Shown here piece by piece: positions 41,518 through 52,880 of a stretch of 64,000 nt of DNA (position 1 is its first letter; each line of letters begins with the position of its first letter). Made by a program: the position numbers and the translations under genes. The DNA is from Multifurca ochricompacta (taxonomy: Eukaryota; Basidiomycota; Agaricomycetes; Russulales; Russulaceae): contig WTXG01000081.1 in assembly GCA_022496185.1 (NCBI GenBank), forward strand, positions 1 through 64,000, read 5' to 3'. The notes under the pieces are model-generated. The model ran no database searches. It worked only from the letters and a program-made list of their open reading frames with translations, and was not told the origin of the DNA.

Positions 41518-44500
41518 ATGCTGTCCTCCATTGTCTTCCCTCCCTCCTCCAAGATGGAGCGCCTTGATGGCTCCAACTGGCAGGTTTGGTCTGCCAACTT
41601 CAATGCCCTTTTGAGGATGAATGGGCTCAGGAGGCACATAATTACTGCCTACCCTGACATGCCCCTCCTCCCAGAGGACAAAGAGGAGAAAGAAAAAATG
41701 CAGAAGGAGGTTATTGACCCCATCCTTAGGGAATGGATGGGAGAAGAGGAAATGTTAATTGGGCTACTCTATCTCAATGTAACCCAGGAGGTTTACAGTC
41801 AAGTAACCTCCGATGCCGATTATCCTTCTCTTTTTGAGAAGTATAATAAGTTGGAGCGGCTTTATGGCTCTGTAGGTAGCATGGCCACATATAATTTGTG
41901 GCTTGCCCTGGTGTCCTTCCATCTTGATGAAGGACAGACATTCAGAACCCAATTACAAAGGGTTCTGGATGCCAGGAGTACCCTTAGGGAGAATGGGATG
42001 GAGGTCAATGACCTCCAGATGAGCTTTATTTTGCTAAAAGCTCTCCCAGACTCCTACAGTGCCATTGCCGGCTCTATACTGGCCTCTGGCGACCCAGAGC
42101 GTCTTTCTCCTCAGGACCTTGTGCAGAGGTTCCTAAATGAGGAGAGTCACCTGGCGGGTCCCTCGGGAAGTGGTAGTGCAGTCCTGTCTAAGGCTGCACC
42201 TGTCAAATCAAACAAACCAAAAAATTTATCACCACTTCCCGCTGCTGCCCCTGGTTCACAAGGGGTGGTCTGCTTCTATTGCCAAAAGCCTGGACACAAG
42301 TCCAATGCTTGCGCAAAGAAGAAGAAGGACCTGGAGAATGCCAAAAAAGGCAAGGCAGGGAACAAGAAGAGGGCTGAGGCCCAACATGTAAATACTATAG
42401 CCACCGTAGTTAATGGTAGTGGCAAAATAGAGGAGGTGCATGAAGCACCTCGCATTCGCCTTTATGTTCACACCTATAATCTGGACATCAACTCAGATTA
42501 TTGGATGCTTGATAGTGGAGCAACGGCTCATTTCAGTCCTAACCTTGAAGACTTCGATACATGTGAAGTCGATCACACCCATGAAGTATCGCTAGGTGAC
42601 AACTCTATAGTCAAAACAAATGGAGTTGGAACCGTGATCATCAGGACTGATCAAGGTTTTGACCTGGAATTGAGCAATGTGCTTCACATGCCTGGAGGAC
42701 ATAAAATACTCTCCGCCAGTGCCCTAGTAGAAAAAGGGGCAACTGTGTTCTTTGATAATAAGAAGGCAACAATAAAATATGGCAATAACATTATAGCGGA
42801 AGCATGGAAGTTTGGCAAATTGTATTGGGTACTAGGCAAACACGTCCTAAGCACTATCCATACAAATGCATCTGCCTCACTGGAAATCTGGCATCAAAGA
42901 ATGGGCCACATGTCTAAAGAAGCCCTAAAAAGATATGCTCCTGAGGCGGTTAAAGGCCTCAAAATAAATAATAGCCAAGTGGAAGACAAGCCATGTTATG
43001 GCTGTGAAATGGGCAAGTCCCATCGTCTTCCATTTCCCCCATCTTCAAAGCGTGCGTCAGCCCCCCTTGAGATCCTTCATAGTGATCTCGTAGGTCCCTT
43101 GCAGTGCAGTTCAATACAAGGGAATCTATACTTTGCCACCTTCTTGGACGACTTTAGCAGATATGCTTTAATCATTCCAATGAAGTCTAAAGATCTGTTC
43201 ACACCAGTTTTTAATAAACTGAAGACATTACTTGAAAATAAATTCAATCATAAAATCAAGTGTCTTCATACAGATCGTGGTGGCGAGTATGTGAACAAGG
43301 CGCTGAAGGCAACGCTTGAAGATTATGGCATAGAGCATAAACTTACGATGCCGTATAGCCCACAACAGAACGGAAGGGCCGAGAGATTTAATAGAACCAT
43401 TATGGAAAAAGGCACTAGCATGCTGCACGATGCTGGCCTATCTCTTGGTTTCTGGGAGTGTGCTGTTGAGACAGCAGTTCATATATATAATAGAACTCCC
43501 ATCCGTTCTAATAAGTGGAAAACTCCGCTAGAGCTTCTGGTTGGGAACAAACCAGATGTCTCATACTTTAAGGTCTTTGGATGCAAAGCCTATTATCATG
43601 TTCCAGAGGGCAAGCGGCATAAACTAGATCCCAAAGCCAGGGAAGCTGTCTTTGTCGGGTATGAGCCCACCTCTAAGGGCTATACACTTTGGGATAGTCG
43701 TACCCGGTCTCTCATCTCTTCACGAGATGTTACATTTGATGAGAGATCCTTCCCATCCCGCTCTGTGAAGGACAGCAGAGCAGATAAACCAGTAGAGCAA
43801 CCTACAGAAGGTGGCTCATTTACTTTACCTGGTGGCCCAGTCCAGCCACCACCAGCAGCAGCTACACATGTTCCTGAGGTTCCTCAAGATGAGGAAGACC
43901 TAGAAGAGGAACAGGAGGACATCGTACCTCCTCAATTAGCACCACAGCCTACCACACCCACACGTAATGTAGACACCACACACCCTCAGACTATATATCA
44001 GACCCTCCATCGCAAATCATGGAACCATCCTCCCCTCCCAAAAGAACCAAGGCAATCAGAAAATCACAACGGATTGCAGACAGAATTCCTCAACCTAATT
44101 TTCAGAGGACAAGTCCACACTCTGAACGACGAGATAGGGCAATCCAAGAAGATTTGGACTTGGATACTGCACGCCCCAATCGCAATCGTCGTCTGAATCC
44201 TCGCTTCTACAACGAGGATAATGCAGAGTTCGTGCAAGGTTCTTCCAGACTTGGTCAGATGGATCTACTTAATGCTGCAGGATCGCCTTATAGGGATCCT
44301 CTTACATTTAAAGAAGCAATGGAGTCTGATAACGCCAGTGATTGGCTTGAGGCATGTCAATATGAAATTGATGCCTTAGAAAAACTTAAAGTGTGGCGCC
44401 TTGAAGACCTTCCTGAAGGTAGAAAGGCTGTAAAGTCCAAGTGGGTCTTTAAATTGAAAGCAGATGGACGCTTTCGTGCTAGGCTTGTAGCAAAAGGGTT

Positions 44501-45836
44501 CACCCAAATAGAGGGGGTGGACTTCGATGAAACCTTCTCCCCAGTCGCCAGATTTGAGTCTCTTAGACTATTATTAGCGTTGGCCGCGCTTGAGGATTGG
44601 GAAATCCATCAGATGGATGTCAAATCAGCATTCCTACATGGCGATCTGGATGAGGAGATTTACATGGAGCAACCTACTGGTTTCGTCGTTGCTGGACAAG
44701 AGTCCAAAGTTTGTAGGCTACAGAAAGCTCTGTATGGCCTCAAACAAGCTTCCCGAGCATGGAACTTACAATTCCATGCAGTTCTCAATGAACTGAGCTT
44801 TACTCGGACGTACTCTGATGCAGGAGTATATGTGTATCATCACCAAGAGGGGGATGGTTCACTTTTCGTCATTTTATATGTTGATGACATCACTATACTT
44901 GGGTCCTCCACTAAGAAGATTCAATGGCTGAAGGACTCTCTATCTAGCCGATATGAGATGACTGATCTTGGCGAAATCCAGTCCTACCTTGGAGTTAACA
45001 TCACCAGGGACCGTCCTAACAAGACACTGGATATCGACCAGACAGCCTATGTATCCTCATAGTTGAGAGGTTTGGAATGGGGGATTCCAACCCAGTATAT
45101 ACTCCTCTACCCTCTGGCTGGATGTTCATTTGGTCAAGTTTGAAGACCAGGCATCTACCTCTGATATTAAGAGGTATCAGCAGTTAATGGGGTCTCTGCT
45201 TTGGGTGCAGATTGGAAGCAGACCTGACATTAGTTTTGCTGTTGCACGCCTTAGCCAATTCGCTTCCAACCCTTCCCAGCAGCACATGCGACTAGCAAAG
45301 TATGTCTTAGCTTATCTAAATGCTACAAAAGACTACAAGTTGCGCTATTCTGGAGGGAATGGTGAAGTTGGCCTTCATGGCTTTGCGGACTCCTCATGGG
45401 GAGATCAAGAGGACCGCCACTCCACCTCAGGCTACATCTTTTTCCTTGCTAATGGAGCCATTAGCTGGTGCTCCAGGAAGCAAAAGACAGTAGCACAGTC
45501 CACCACTGAAGCCGAGTATATGAGCCTTGCCGAGGCTTCAAATCAGGCAGCGTGGTACAGGACGTTCATGCAGGATTGGGATATGAAGTTAGTTCACCCA
45601 TACAACTGCACTGTGACAATAAGGGTGCAGTAGACCTTGCATTAAACCCTGTCACAGGAAGGCGATCAAAGCACATACCAATAAAGTACCATGCCATTAG
45701 GGAGTATGTAGAATCACACCAGATAGACTTGGTGCGAACTCCCACTGGAGAGATGCTAGCAGATGGCCTTACAAAGTCTCTGCCTAGATCATCTTTTGAT
45801 CACATGGTAACTGGATTTGGACTAGTGCTGGAATGA
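41518..45836 (+). pseudogene. Copia-A2 gag-pol polyprotein (four single-base frame changes)
   Basis: A continuous 892-codon frame (41518-44196) covers Gag with CFYCQKPGHKSNAC (42274-42315), protease (WMLDSGATAHFSP, about 42503), and integrase with HHCC (WHQRMGHMS..CYGCEMGK), the HSDLVGPL and HTDRGGEY aspartates and the ERFNRT glutamate. A one-base loss at about 44007 moves the frame. RT (ARLVAKGFTQ, YVDDITILG) follows to 45062, and RNase H (FADSSWGDQED, TTEAEYMSLAEA) ends with TGA 45834-45836. Further losses are near 45053, 45119 and 45574. Only four bases separate it from a full frame; Copia-A1 or Copia-B is intact at each of these places. Confidence 0.92.
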
Positions 45837-46100
45837 GAGAGCTGGAATCTGGAGACTTTGTATACCAGTTTCACTTTCCCACCATGAGCAAAGTTCTCAA
45901 CTTCGAGAGTGACGCAAGAGGTGTGGTTTCAGTTTGCATAAGAGAATCTAACTCAATATGCCTCTGAACACCATGGTCCTCTCACTACACTTGAGAGTTA
46001 GAGAAGTTGGATCTCTGGCAATATGTTCGTTCAATTGTGAACAGCAGTGTGCTCATTTAACTCATTCCATCTTATGATCGATGCCTTCACCATGGAGGGA
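45833..46100 (+). other. Copia-A2 post-pol region with small ORF and polypurine tract
   Basis: An ATG overlaps the pol stop as ATGA and opens a 44-codon frame beginning MRELESGDFVYQFHFPTM. Related frames start at the same place in Copia-A3 and Copia-B. The purine tract ACCATGGAGGGA ends at 46100. Confidence 0.5.
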
Positions 46101-46609
46101 TGTTGACACAGGACGTGTCTGGAGATGCTTCAGGCATCTAAGGTTCGCTTCAGCTGTAGATTAGATTAGATTAGATTCCGGAGTATCGGACTTTTTATGT
46201 TATCTTTATTACATTTCTTTCTCTCCTTACTCAGCTGATTAGTGATGGACTTAGTAATGTGCAGTAAGCATGTGATATCTCTTTGGCCAATGGCCTTTAT
46301 CCCTCTCTGTTTATTGTCCGGCACTTGTGGACTTATTCCCAGTGCGCACAGACCATTTCCCCTGACCCCTGTGGGTATATAAGGGAGTCTGTTTTGTCTC
46401 TTACACTTCAGAGTTCTTCTAACCTCTGAAGCGTAAGTTCCTTTTACTTTACTCTCTACTACCTCTAGACTAACCTTGTATATAGACTTGTCTTTTTAGG
46501 TCAGTAGTGTAGTAATATCAGAGTTCTTCTAACCTCTGAAGCACTTGTCTTTTTAGCCTAACCCGCTACTAACCACAGTTAGTATAACCAGCAGCATCAT
46601 TGTTTGACA
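46101..46609 (+). repeat. Copia-A2 3' LTR
   Basis: This 509 bp LTR is nearly identical to the 5' copy. It is followed by TSD TAGTA and the rest of the reverse-oriented solo LTR. Confidence 0.94.
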
Positions 46610-46957
46610 TAGTAAAGGGAACTTACACTTCAGAGGTTAGAAGAACTCTGAAGTGAAAGAGACAAAACAGACACCCTTAAATACCCATGGGGGCCAGGGA
46701 AATGGTCTGTGCGCACTGGGAATAAGTCCACAAGTGCCGGACAATAAACAGAGAGGGATAAAGGCCATTGGCCAAAGAGATATCACATGCTTACTGCGCA
46801 TTACTAAGTCCATCACTAATCAGCTGAGTAAGGTGAGAAAGAAATGTAATAAAGATAACATAAAAAGTCCGATACTCCGGAATCCAATCTAATCTAATCT
46901 ACAGCTGAAGCGAACCTTAGATGCCTGAAGCATCTCCAGACACGTCCTGTGTCAACA

Positions 46958-48529
46958 TTAAATGCTGCAGGTGTCTCTTATAGAGACCCCCTGACGTTTC
47001 AGGAGGCAATGCAGTCTGACAATGCCAATGAATGGCTTGAGGCATGTAAATATGAAATTGATGCCTTAGATAAACTTAATGTGTGGTGCCTTGAAGATCT
47101 TCCAAAAGGAAGAAAGGCAGTAAAATCTAAATGGGTTTTTAAGCTGAAGCCAGATGGATGGTTTCATGCTAGGCTTGTGGCAAAAGGGTTCACCCAAGTA
47201 GAAGGAGTGGACTTCAACAAAACATTCTCTCCAGTCACCAGATTTGAATCACTTAGATTACTACTAGCACTAGCTACACTAGAGGATTGGGAAATCCACC
47301 AGATGGATGTCAAATCAGCATTCCTACATGGTGATCTGGATGAGGAAATATATATGGGGCAACCAGTTGGTTTTGTCATTGCTGGTCAAGAGTCCAAAGT
47401 TTGTAGGCTACAAAAAGCATTATATGGCCTCAAACAAGCCTCCCGAGCATGGAATCTTCAATTCCACACAGTTCTTAATGAACTGGACTTTACTTGGACA
47501 TACTCTGATGCAGGAGTATACGTGTTTCATCAAAAGGAGGGGGATGATTCACTCTATGTCATTCTCTATGTAGATGACATCACTATACTTGGATCTTCCA
47601 ATGATAAGATAACGTGGCTGAAGTCCTCTCTATCTAATCAATATGAGATGACTGACTTGGGAGAAATCCAGTCGTACCTTGGAGTTAACATCACCAGGGA
47701 TTGTCCTAAAAAGACACTGGAGATTGACCAAGCAGCCTACGTTTTATCTATTGTTGAGAAGTTTGGGATGAGGGATTCCAACCAAGTATATACTCCTCTT
47801 CCCTCTGGCACTGATGTTCATCTGGTCAAGTTTGATGGCCAGGCATCTACTTCTGAGATAAAGAAGTACCAACAGCTGATGGGGTCTCTGTTATGGGTAC
47901 AGATTGGAAGCAGACCCGACATCAGTTTTGCTGTGGCATGCCTTAGTCAATATGCTTCCAACCCCTCTCAAGATCATATGCGACTTGCAAAATATGTCTT
48001 AAAGTATCTAAATAGTACAAAAGACTGCAAGCTGCGGTATTCTGGAGGGAATGGGGAGAGTGGCCTTCATGGCTTTGCAGATTCCTCATGGGGAGATCAA
48101 GAGGACTGCCACTCAACCTCTGGCTACGTGTTTTTCTTAGCAAATGGTGCCATATCCTGGTGTTCCAGAAAGCAAAAAACAGTAGCGCAGTCCACCACTG
48201 AAGCTGAATATATGAGCCTCTCTGAGGCTGCAAATCAGGCAGTGTGGTATAGGACTTTTATGGAGGAAATAGGGTATGAGGTATCCTCCCCTATATTACT
48301 CCATTGTGACAATAAGGGTGCCATAGATTTGGCATTAAACCCAGTCACAGGAAGGTGGTCAAAGCATATACCTATCAAGTACCATGCCATTAGGGGGTAC
48401 ATTGAATCGCACATAATTGAATTAGTGCAGACCCCCACAGGTGAGATGCTGGCAGATGGCTTCACTAAGTCTCTACCAAGAGCATCATTTGAAACCATGG
48501 TCAATGGACTTGGGCTTATGCTGAAATGA
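46958..48529 (+). CDS. pol: Copia-B pol, reverse transcriptase and RNase H part
   Basis: This is the Copia-B pol frame resuming after T2 and the split LTR. It is open to its stop at 48527-48529 with all RT landmarks: ARLVAKGFTQVEGVDF, the LYVDDITILG catalytic loop, VYTPLPSG, then RNase H (HGFADSSWGDQED, STTEAEYMSL, LHCDNKGAIDLALNPVTGR). At protein level it is clearly diverged from the Copia-A copies. It cannot be translated with its own integrase because of the insertions. Confidence 0.9.
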   Translation, partial: LNAAGVSYRDPLTFQEAMQSDNANEWLEACKYEIDALDKLNVWCLEDLPKGRKAVKSKWVFKLKPDGWFHARLVAKGFTQVEGVDFNKTFSPVTRFESLRLLLALATLEDWEIHQMDVKSAFLHGDLDEEIYMGQPVGFVIAGQESKVCRLQKALYGLKQASRAWNLQFHTVLNELDFTWTYSDAGVYVFHQKEGDDSLYVILYVDDITILGSSNDKITWLKSSLSNQYEMTDLGEIQSYLGVNITRDCPKKTLEIDQAAYVLSIVEKFGMRDSNQVYTPLPSGTDVHLVKFDGQASTSEIKKYQQLMGSLLWVQIGSRPDISFAVACLSQYASNPSQDHMRLAKYVLKYLNSTKDCKLRYSGGNGESGLHGFADSSWGDQEDCHSTSGYVFFLANGAISWCSRKQKTVAQSTTEAEYMSLSEAANQAVWYRTFMEEIGYEVSSPILLHCDNKGAIDLALNPVTGRWSKHIPIKYHAIRGYIESHIIELVQTPTGEMLADGFTKSLPRASFETMVNGLGLMLK

Positions 48530-48765
48530 AAGAGCTGGAATTTGGAGAATTTGAATACCATTTTCACTTTCCCACCATGCCATATGAGCACATTCTTGAC
48601 CTTGAGAGTGACACAAGTGGTGTGAGTTTGCATAAGCAAATCTACAACTCATATGCAAAGCTCACAAACTGCACTCAAGAGTTAGAGAAGTTGGATCTCT
48701 GGCTGGCAATATGCTCATTCAATTGTGATGGCAGTGTGCTCATCCAATTCATTTCCCATCCATGA
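48526..48765 (+). CDS. Small post-pol ORF of Copia-B (79 codons)
   Basis: The ATG overlaps the pol stop (ATGA). The product starts MKELEFGEFEYHFHFPTM and is acidic, without a recognisable domain. Truncated versions with a similar N-terminus follow pol in Copia-A2 and A3. It may be a real coupled ORF or chance openness of a conserved 3' region. Confidence 0.4.
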   Translation: MKELEFGEFEYHFHFPTMPYEHILDLESDTSGVSLHKQIYNSYAKLTNCTQELEKLDLWLAICSFNCDGSVLIQFISHP

Positions 48766-48789
48766 CCAGATGCCTTCAGCATGGAGGGA

Positions 48790-49287
48790 TGTTGAACACA
48801 GAGGATGTTTGGTGATGCTTCAGGCATCAGGTGATTAGATTAGCTGCTTAGGAGATTAGATTAGATACCGGAGTTTTGGACTATTTACATTATCATTATT
48901 ACTTTCTTTCTCACATTCCGCAGTAGCTGACTGATACATCATGTAACATGTGATTTCTGTAGTGGCCAATGGCCTTTCTCCCTCATGTTTACTGTTGGAC
49001 TTTGTCTGGCACCTGTGGACTTATTCCCAGTGTGCACAGACCATCCCTTGAAGTATATAAGGGTGTCTGCTTTGTCTCTTTCACTTCAGAGTTTCTTCAA
49101 CCTCTGAAGTGTAAGTCCTACTATACTCTCTACTTTCCTTTGACTAACATCTCTTGTAGATACTTGTCATTCTAGGTCAGCAGTATAGTTAATATAGAGT
49201 TTCTTCAACCTCTGAAGTATACTTGTCATTCTAGCTTAACACGCTAACCACCTACAGTCAGTATGCTGCGCACATGCCTGTTCAACA
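48790..49287 (+). repeat. Copia-B 3' LTR
   Basis: This 498 bp LTR follows the purine tract GCATGGAGGGA and ends GCCTGTTCAACA. TSD AGAAG follows. Confidence 0.93.
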
Positions 49288-49328
49288 AGAAGAACTCTGA
49301 AGTGTAGGAGACAAAACAGACACCCTTA

Positions 49329-50948
49329 CAGTGCCTCACAAAACTGAGTCAATGTTTTGCACTTTTGCACTGTTTGTTGAATATCACATCAGCCAAAACA
49401 AATATAAACAAAGTCTTGGTAGACCATAAAAGGTACAAGATAAGGGTTATGTAATGCAACAATGATTATGTAATTCTGATCAAAACTTGTGGAGCTATGC
49501 CCATTTCAAATTGGGGACTCATTGACTCAGTTTTGTGAGTGGGTATCAGAAATATCAGAATCTGATGCTCCACCAAATGTACAGCAACCAATCCTTAATA
49601 TATGGTTACCATAGTTGTCTTAATATTGATGGGACCTGGAATAGAGCTATTTAACCATGGTTTACATTCCCAGAATATTATAATTTCCCAATGCACCCCA
49701 CCTCCTCTGCTCAGAAAGAAAACATGCTCTCTCTGGCCTCTGAAGGTCATTCCACTGACACTATTGCCTCCAGATCAGCCTCAGCCAGTCCACAGTCTCT
49801 AGGACACTCAGGACCCTCCTTCCCAACCATCAGTCACCTCATTTTGGTCATCTTTCCAAGCTCTCTGCTACCTCTGAACATGCTATCATGATACAAATCA
49901 CCACAGGAAAGGTTGGCAATGCTGTCCAGGCCACAAAGCACATCAATTCCATCATCCCCAACCATGTCTCTTCACAAACTGTGCATTGGGTTCTTAAAAA
50001 CATTCATTCAAGGCTGTAACAAAGAAGAAAAGGCCACTACTCTCTGCAGTACATTGCAAGAAGCACTTAGCCTTTGCTTTGAAGTACCAAAACTGGACTA
50101 TGGAGGACTGGCATCTGACCCAAACCTGTTGATTTTGGTCTCATCTGACCAAATGACCCTCTTCCAGTCCTCCATAGTCCAGTTTTGGTACTTCAAAGCA
50201 AAGGCTAAGTGCTTCTTGCAATGTACTGCAGAGAGTAGTGGCCTTTTCTTCTTTGTTACAGCCTTGAATGAATGTTTTTTAAGAACCCAATGCACAGTTT
50301 GTGAAGAGACATGGTTGGGGATGATGGAATTGATGTGCTTTGTGGCCTGGACAGCATTGCCAACCTTTCCTGTGGTGATTTGTATCATGATAGCATGTTC
50401 AGAGGTAGCAGAGAGCTTGGAAAGATGACCAAAATGAGGTGACTGATGGTTGGGAAGGAGGGTCCTGAGTGTCCTAGAGACTGTGGACTGGCTGAGGCTG
50501 AATCTGGAGGCAATAGTGTCAGTGGAATGACCTTCAGAGGCCAGAGAGAGCATGTTTTCTTTCTGAGCAGAGGAGGTGGGGTGCATTGGGAAATTATAAT
50601 ATTCTGGGAATGTAAACCATGGTTAAATAGCTCTATTCCAGGTCCCATCAATATTAAGACAACTATGGTAACCATATATTAAGGATTGGTTGCTGTACAT
50701 TTGGTGGAGCATCAGATTCTGATATTTCTGATACCCACTCACAAAACTGAGTCAATGAGTCCCCAATTTGAAATGGGCATAGCTCCACAAGTTTTGATCA
50801 GAATTACATAATCATTGTTGCATTACATAACCCTTATCTTGTACCTTTTATGATCTACCAAGACTTTGTTTATATTTGTTTTGGCTGATGTGATATTCAA
50901 CAAACAGTGCAAAAGTGCAAAACATTGACTCAGTTTTGTGAGGCACTG
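49329..50948. mobile_element. Tc1/mariner-like giant fold-back element T3 (second family)
   Basis: The element is 1620 bp with terminal repeats CAGTGCCTCACAAAACTG and TA TSDs (49327-49328 and 50949-50950). Arms of about 780 bp (49329 to about 50107, and about 50163 to 50948) are near-perfect inverted copies, each carrying the transposase 5' half; the hinge is only about 55 bp. The family differs in sequence from T1/T2. Confidence 0.85.
50098..50586 (-). pseudogene. Tc1-like transposase N-terminal half in T3
   Basis: The 162-codon frame has a helix-turn-helix (STDTIASRFSLSQSTVSRTL), a second DNA-binding part, and the start of the catalytic domain with the first Asp (WKRVIWSDETKINRFGSD). It then turns into the other arm, so the second Asp and the Glu/Asp are missing. 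The mirrored copy in the left arm (about 49690-50105) has small indels. Confidence 0.75.
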
Positions 50949-51287
50949 TACAGAAGTGGATGGCGTAAAGTCAAGCTTCTGATAGGGTATTAAGTAAATG
51001 TCCGGTCATAACGATAAGGAGATAAGCAGATAAGGAATCAACATAGGTAAACGAGGCATCAACAAGTACAAAGCGGATCACAGGGATGGGAGTAGGGCAT
51101 GTGACGGATCCCACAATGGGGACGTGATCAAGAAGTGCAATGTAGGCAGCAAAGAGGGGTCGTCATTGGGCAGTAGAAAGAAAATGGGGACGGACGGAAG
51201 AGGTTGTAACAATCGGTGAGTGTGGAGGAACCCATAAGGGCCGTGCTGGCCACACAAGTGGCATAAGTTGTGGACTGGGCAGTCCAG

Positions 51288-51798
51288 TGTCAAACAATGA
51301 TGCTGCTGGTTATACTAACTGTGGTTAGTAGTGTGTTAGGCTATAAAAGACAAGTGCTTCAGAGGTTAGAAGAACTCTAATATTACTACACTACTGACCT
51401 ATAAAAGACAAGTCTATATACAAGGTTAGTCTAGAGGTAGTAGAGAGTAAAGTAAAAGGAACTTACACTTCAGAGGTTAGAAGAACTCTGAAGTGTAAGA
51501 GACAAAACAGACTCCCTTATATACCCGCAGGGGACAGGGGAAATGGTCTGTGCGCACTGGGAATAAGTCCACAAGTGCCGGACAATAAACAGAGAGGGAC
51601 AAAGGCCATTGGCCAAAGAGATATCACATGCTTACTGCGCATTACTAAGTCCATCACTAATCAGCTGAGTAAGGTGAGAAAGAAATGTAATAAAGATAAC
51701 ATAAAAAGTCCGATACTCCGGAATCTAATCTAATCTAATCTACAGCTGAAGCGAACCTTAGATGCCTGAAGCATCTCCAGACACGTCCTGTGTCAACA
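51288..51798 (-). repeat. Solo LTR, Copia-A family, inside ORF3 of Gypsy-A4
   Basis: This is a 511 bp reverse LTR with perfect TSD TCCAG (51283-51287 and 51799-51803). It sits between the zinc-knuckle codons of ORF3. Confidence 0.94.
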
Positions 51799-52880
51799 TC
51801 CAGCTCTCAGTGCCCCAAATTGTGGTGGAGGCACTTACCACACCATCCAGATGGGTTGATGATCGTTGGGCAACCCCTACACAGTGAAAGATGCAGAATT
51901 GGCTCCAGTGGAGATTACTGTGGCAATGGCAGCACCACTTGCAGTTGAGGGGACAGTTCCAGCTGATGTGGTACTTACTGTCACACCTCCAACACGTTTC
52001 TCCATGGGGGTTCTCATGTAGACGTTGCATCTCGAAATGATTGGGTAGTAGTTGTGGGGCGGCCCCTAATGATTGTGGGGGGAGGGGTTGTGCATATGTG
52101 TCAGCATACCTCTCAATGATAGTCTGGTACACATCTCCTATCTCCAGCCTCTTCTGGATCTCCACTAGTTCCTGCTTGAGTTGGAACATCCCATTGGTCA
52201 GCCTTGCCATCATTTTAGTGTGTTCCTTGTACTGCTTGTTCAATGTTGTGCACAGTGTCAGCATCTTCTGCAGTCTCATTACTTCTGCTTTGAGATGCGG
52301 AAGCCACATATTGTTCAGCACTTTGTAGATGGTGAAGGCTCGGGAGTCTTCAGCAGCCAGATGCCCCAGCTGCTCATTGGTCATCGTGTGGTGAAGACAA
52401 CCTGTGTACCTTTCCTCCAAGTATACCGGTGCCCCATAAACAGGGCCATCCTTCTTCATACATCCAGCTACGTCCATCCCTCCATTGGTGTAAAATATGT
52501 ATTTGGTGATGGCGGTTGTCCTGTCAGCCATGGTGATCTTGAGTGGAAAGTACATCGAAGAGTTAGGATTGTTGGCGAAAAACAGAAACTCTGGTACATT
52601 GTCATCTTCCAAGTCCATACCTGCCAGGTCATTTGGGTGGGGTTCTTTGCTGTGTTTAAAGTCGTCATTGGGGTTAGGCGACTGGTTCTTGGTTCATGCC
52701 TCTGCAGCTTCATAGTCAATAGGGGAGGAGGGATGAGTAGAGGGATGAGCAGAAGGGAAGTTTTTGACAACTATGGTGGAGGTGGTGAAAGCATCAACAG
52801 CGGTGTTGGCAGTGATGAAAGACATGATAGATTGTATGGTGGGACTTTGCTGAAGGAGCATGTACTGGGGAACTCGAACA
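51799..52880 (-). pseudogene. ORF3 of Gypsy-A4
   Basis: This copy is valuable because the coiled-coil part (QYKEHTKMMARLTNGMFQ) and the zinc knuckles (CWRCDSKYHISWNC, CCHCHSNLHWSQFC) lie in one continuous frame (52618 to 51799), confirming that ORF3 encodes one protein. The ATG that overlaps the pol stop in A1 is lost here, and a TGA (52696-52694) replaces a codon that is CGA in A1. Confidence 0.8.

Larger units (their letters stand above)
40068..46609 (+). mobile_element. Copia-A2, full-length and nearly intact
   Basis: The 6542 bp element has LTRs at 40068-40577 and 46101-46609, TSD TAGTA, half-tRNA primer site, leader, gag-pol, small post-pol ORF and purine tract. The LTRs differ by eye at two CpG sites and one T-run length. 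Four one-base frame changes are the only coding damage, so this is the youngest copia in the window. Confidence 0.95.
39898..46957 (-). repeat. Copia-A solo LTR, split by Copia-A2
   Basis: A reverse-oriented LTR in two parts, 39898-40067 and 46615-46957, lies in Copia-B with TSD TTAAA (39893-39897 and 46958-46962). Copia-A2 split it with TSD TAGTA (40063-40067 and 46610-46614). Confidence 0.92.
22725..49287 (+). mobile_element. Copia-B, full-length Ty1/copia element (interrupted by several nested elements)
   Basis: LTRs at 22725-23223 and 48790-49287 with TSD AGAAG frame one element whose leader, gag and two pol parts can be joined across four insertions: Copia-A3, the GC-rich MITE, Tc1 fold-back T2, and an LTR with Copia-A2. 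Gag is open. Pol up to the integrase has three TGA stops but no frameshift, and the RT/RNase H part is open. It is the oldest intact-ended element of the right-hand nest. Confidence 0.92.
22526..49326 (-). repeat. Degenerate copia-type LTR (LTR-C), split by Copia-B and truncated
   Basis: The reverse-oriented LTR part 22526-22724 continues at 49293-49326, split by Copia-B with TSD AGAAG (22720-22724 and 49288-49292). It carries the family's hairpin pair and, on the minus strand, the intron-like GTAAGT (22707-22702), CTAAC (22671-22667) and TAG acceptor (22638-22637). Its other end is lost where the Tc1-type element at 49329 and a breakpoint at about 50951 follow. It differs from both LTR-A and LTR-B. 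Confidence 0.75.
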
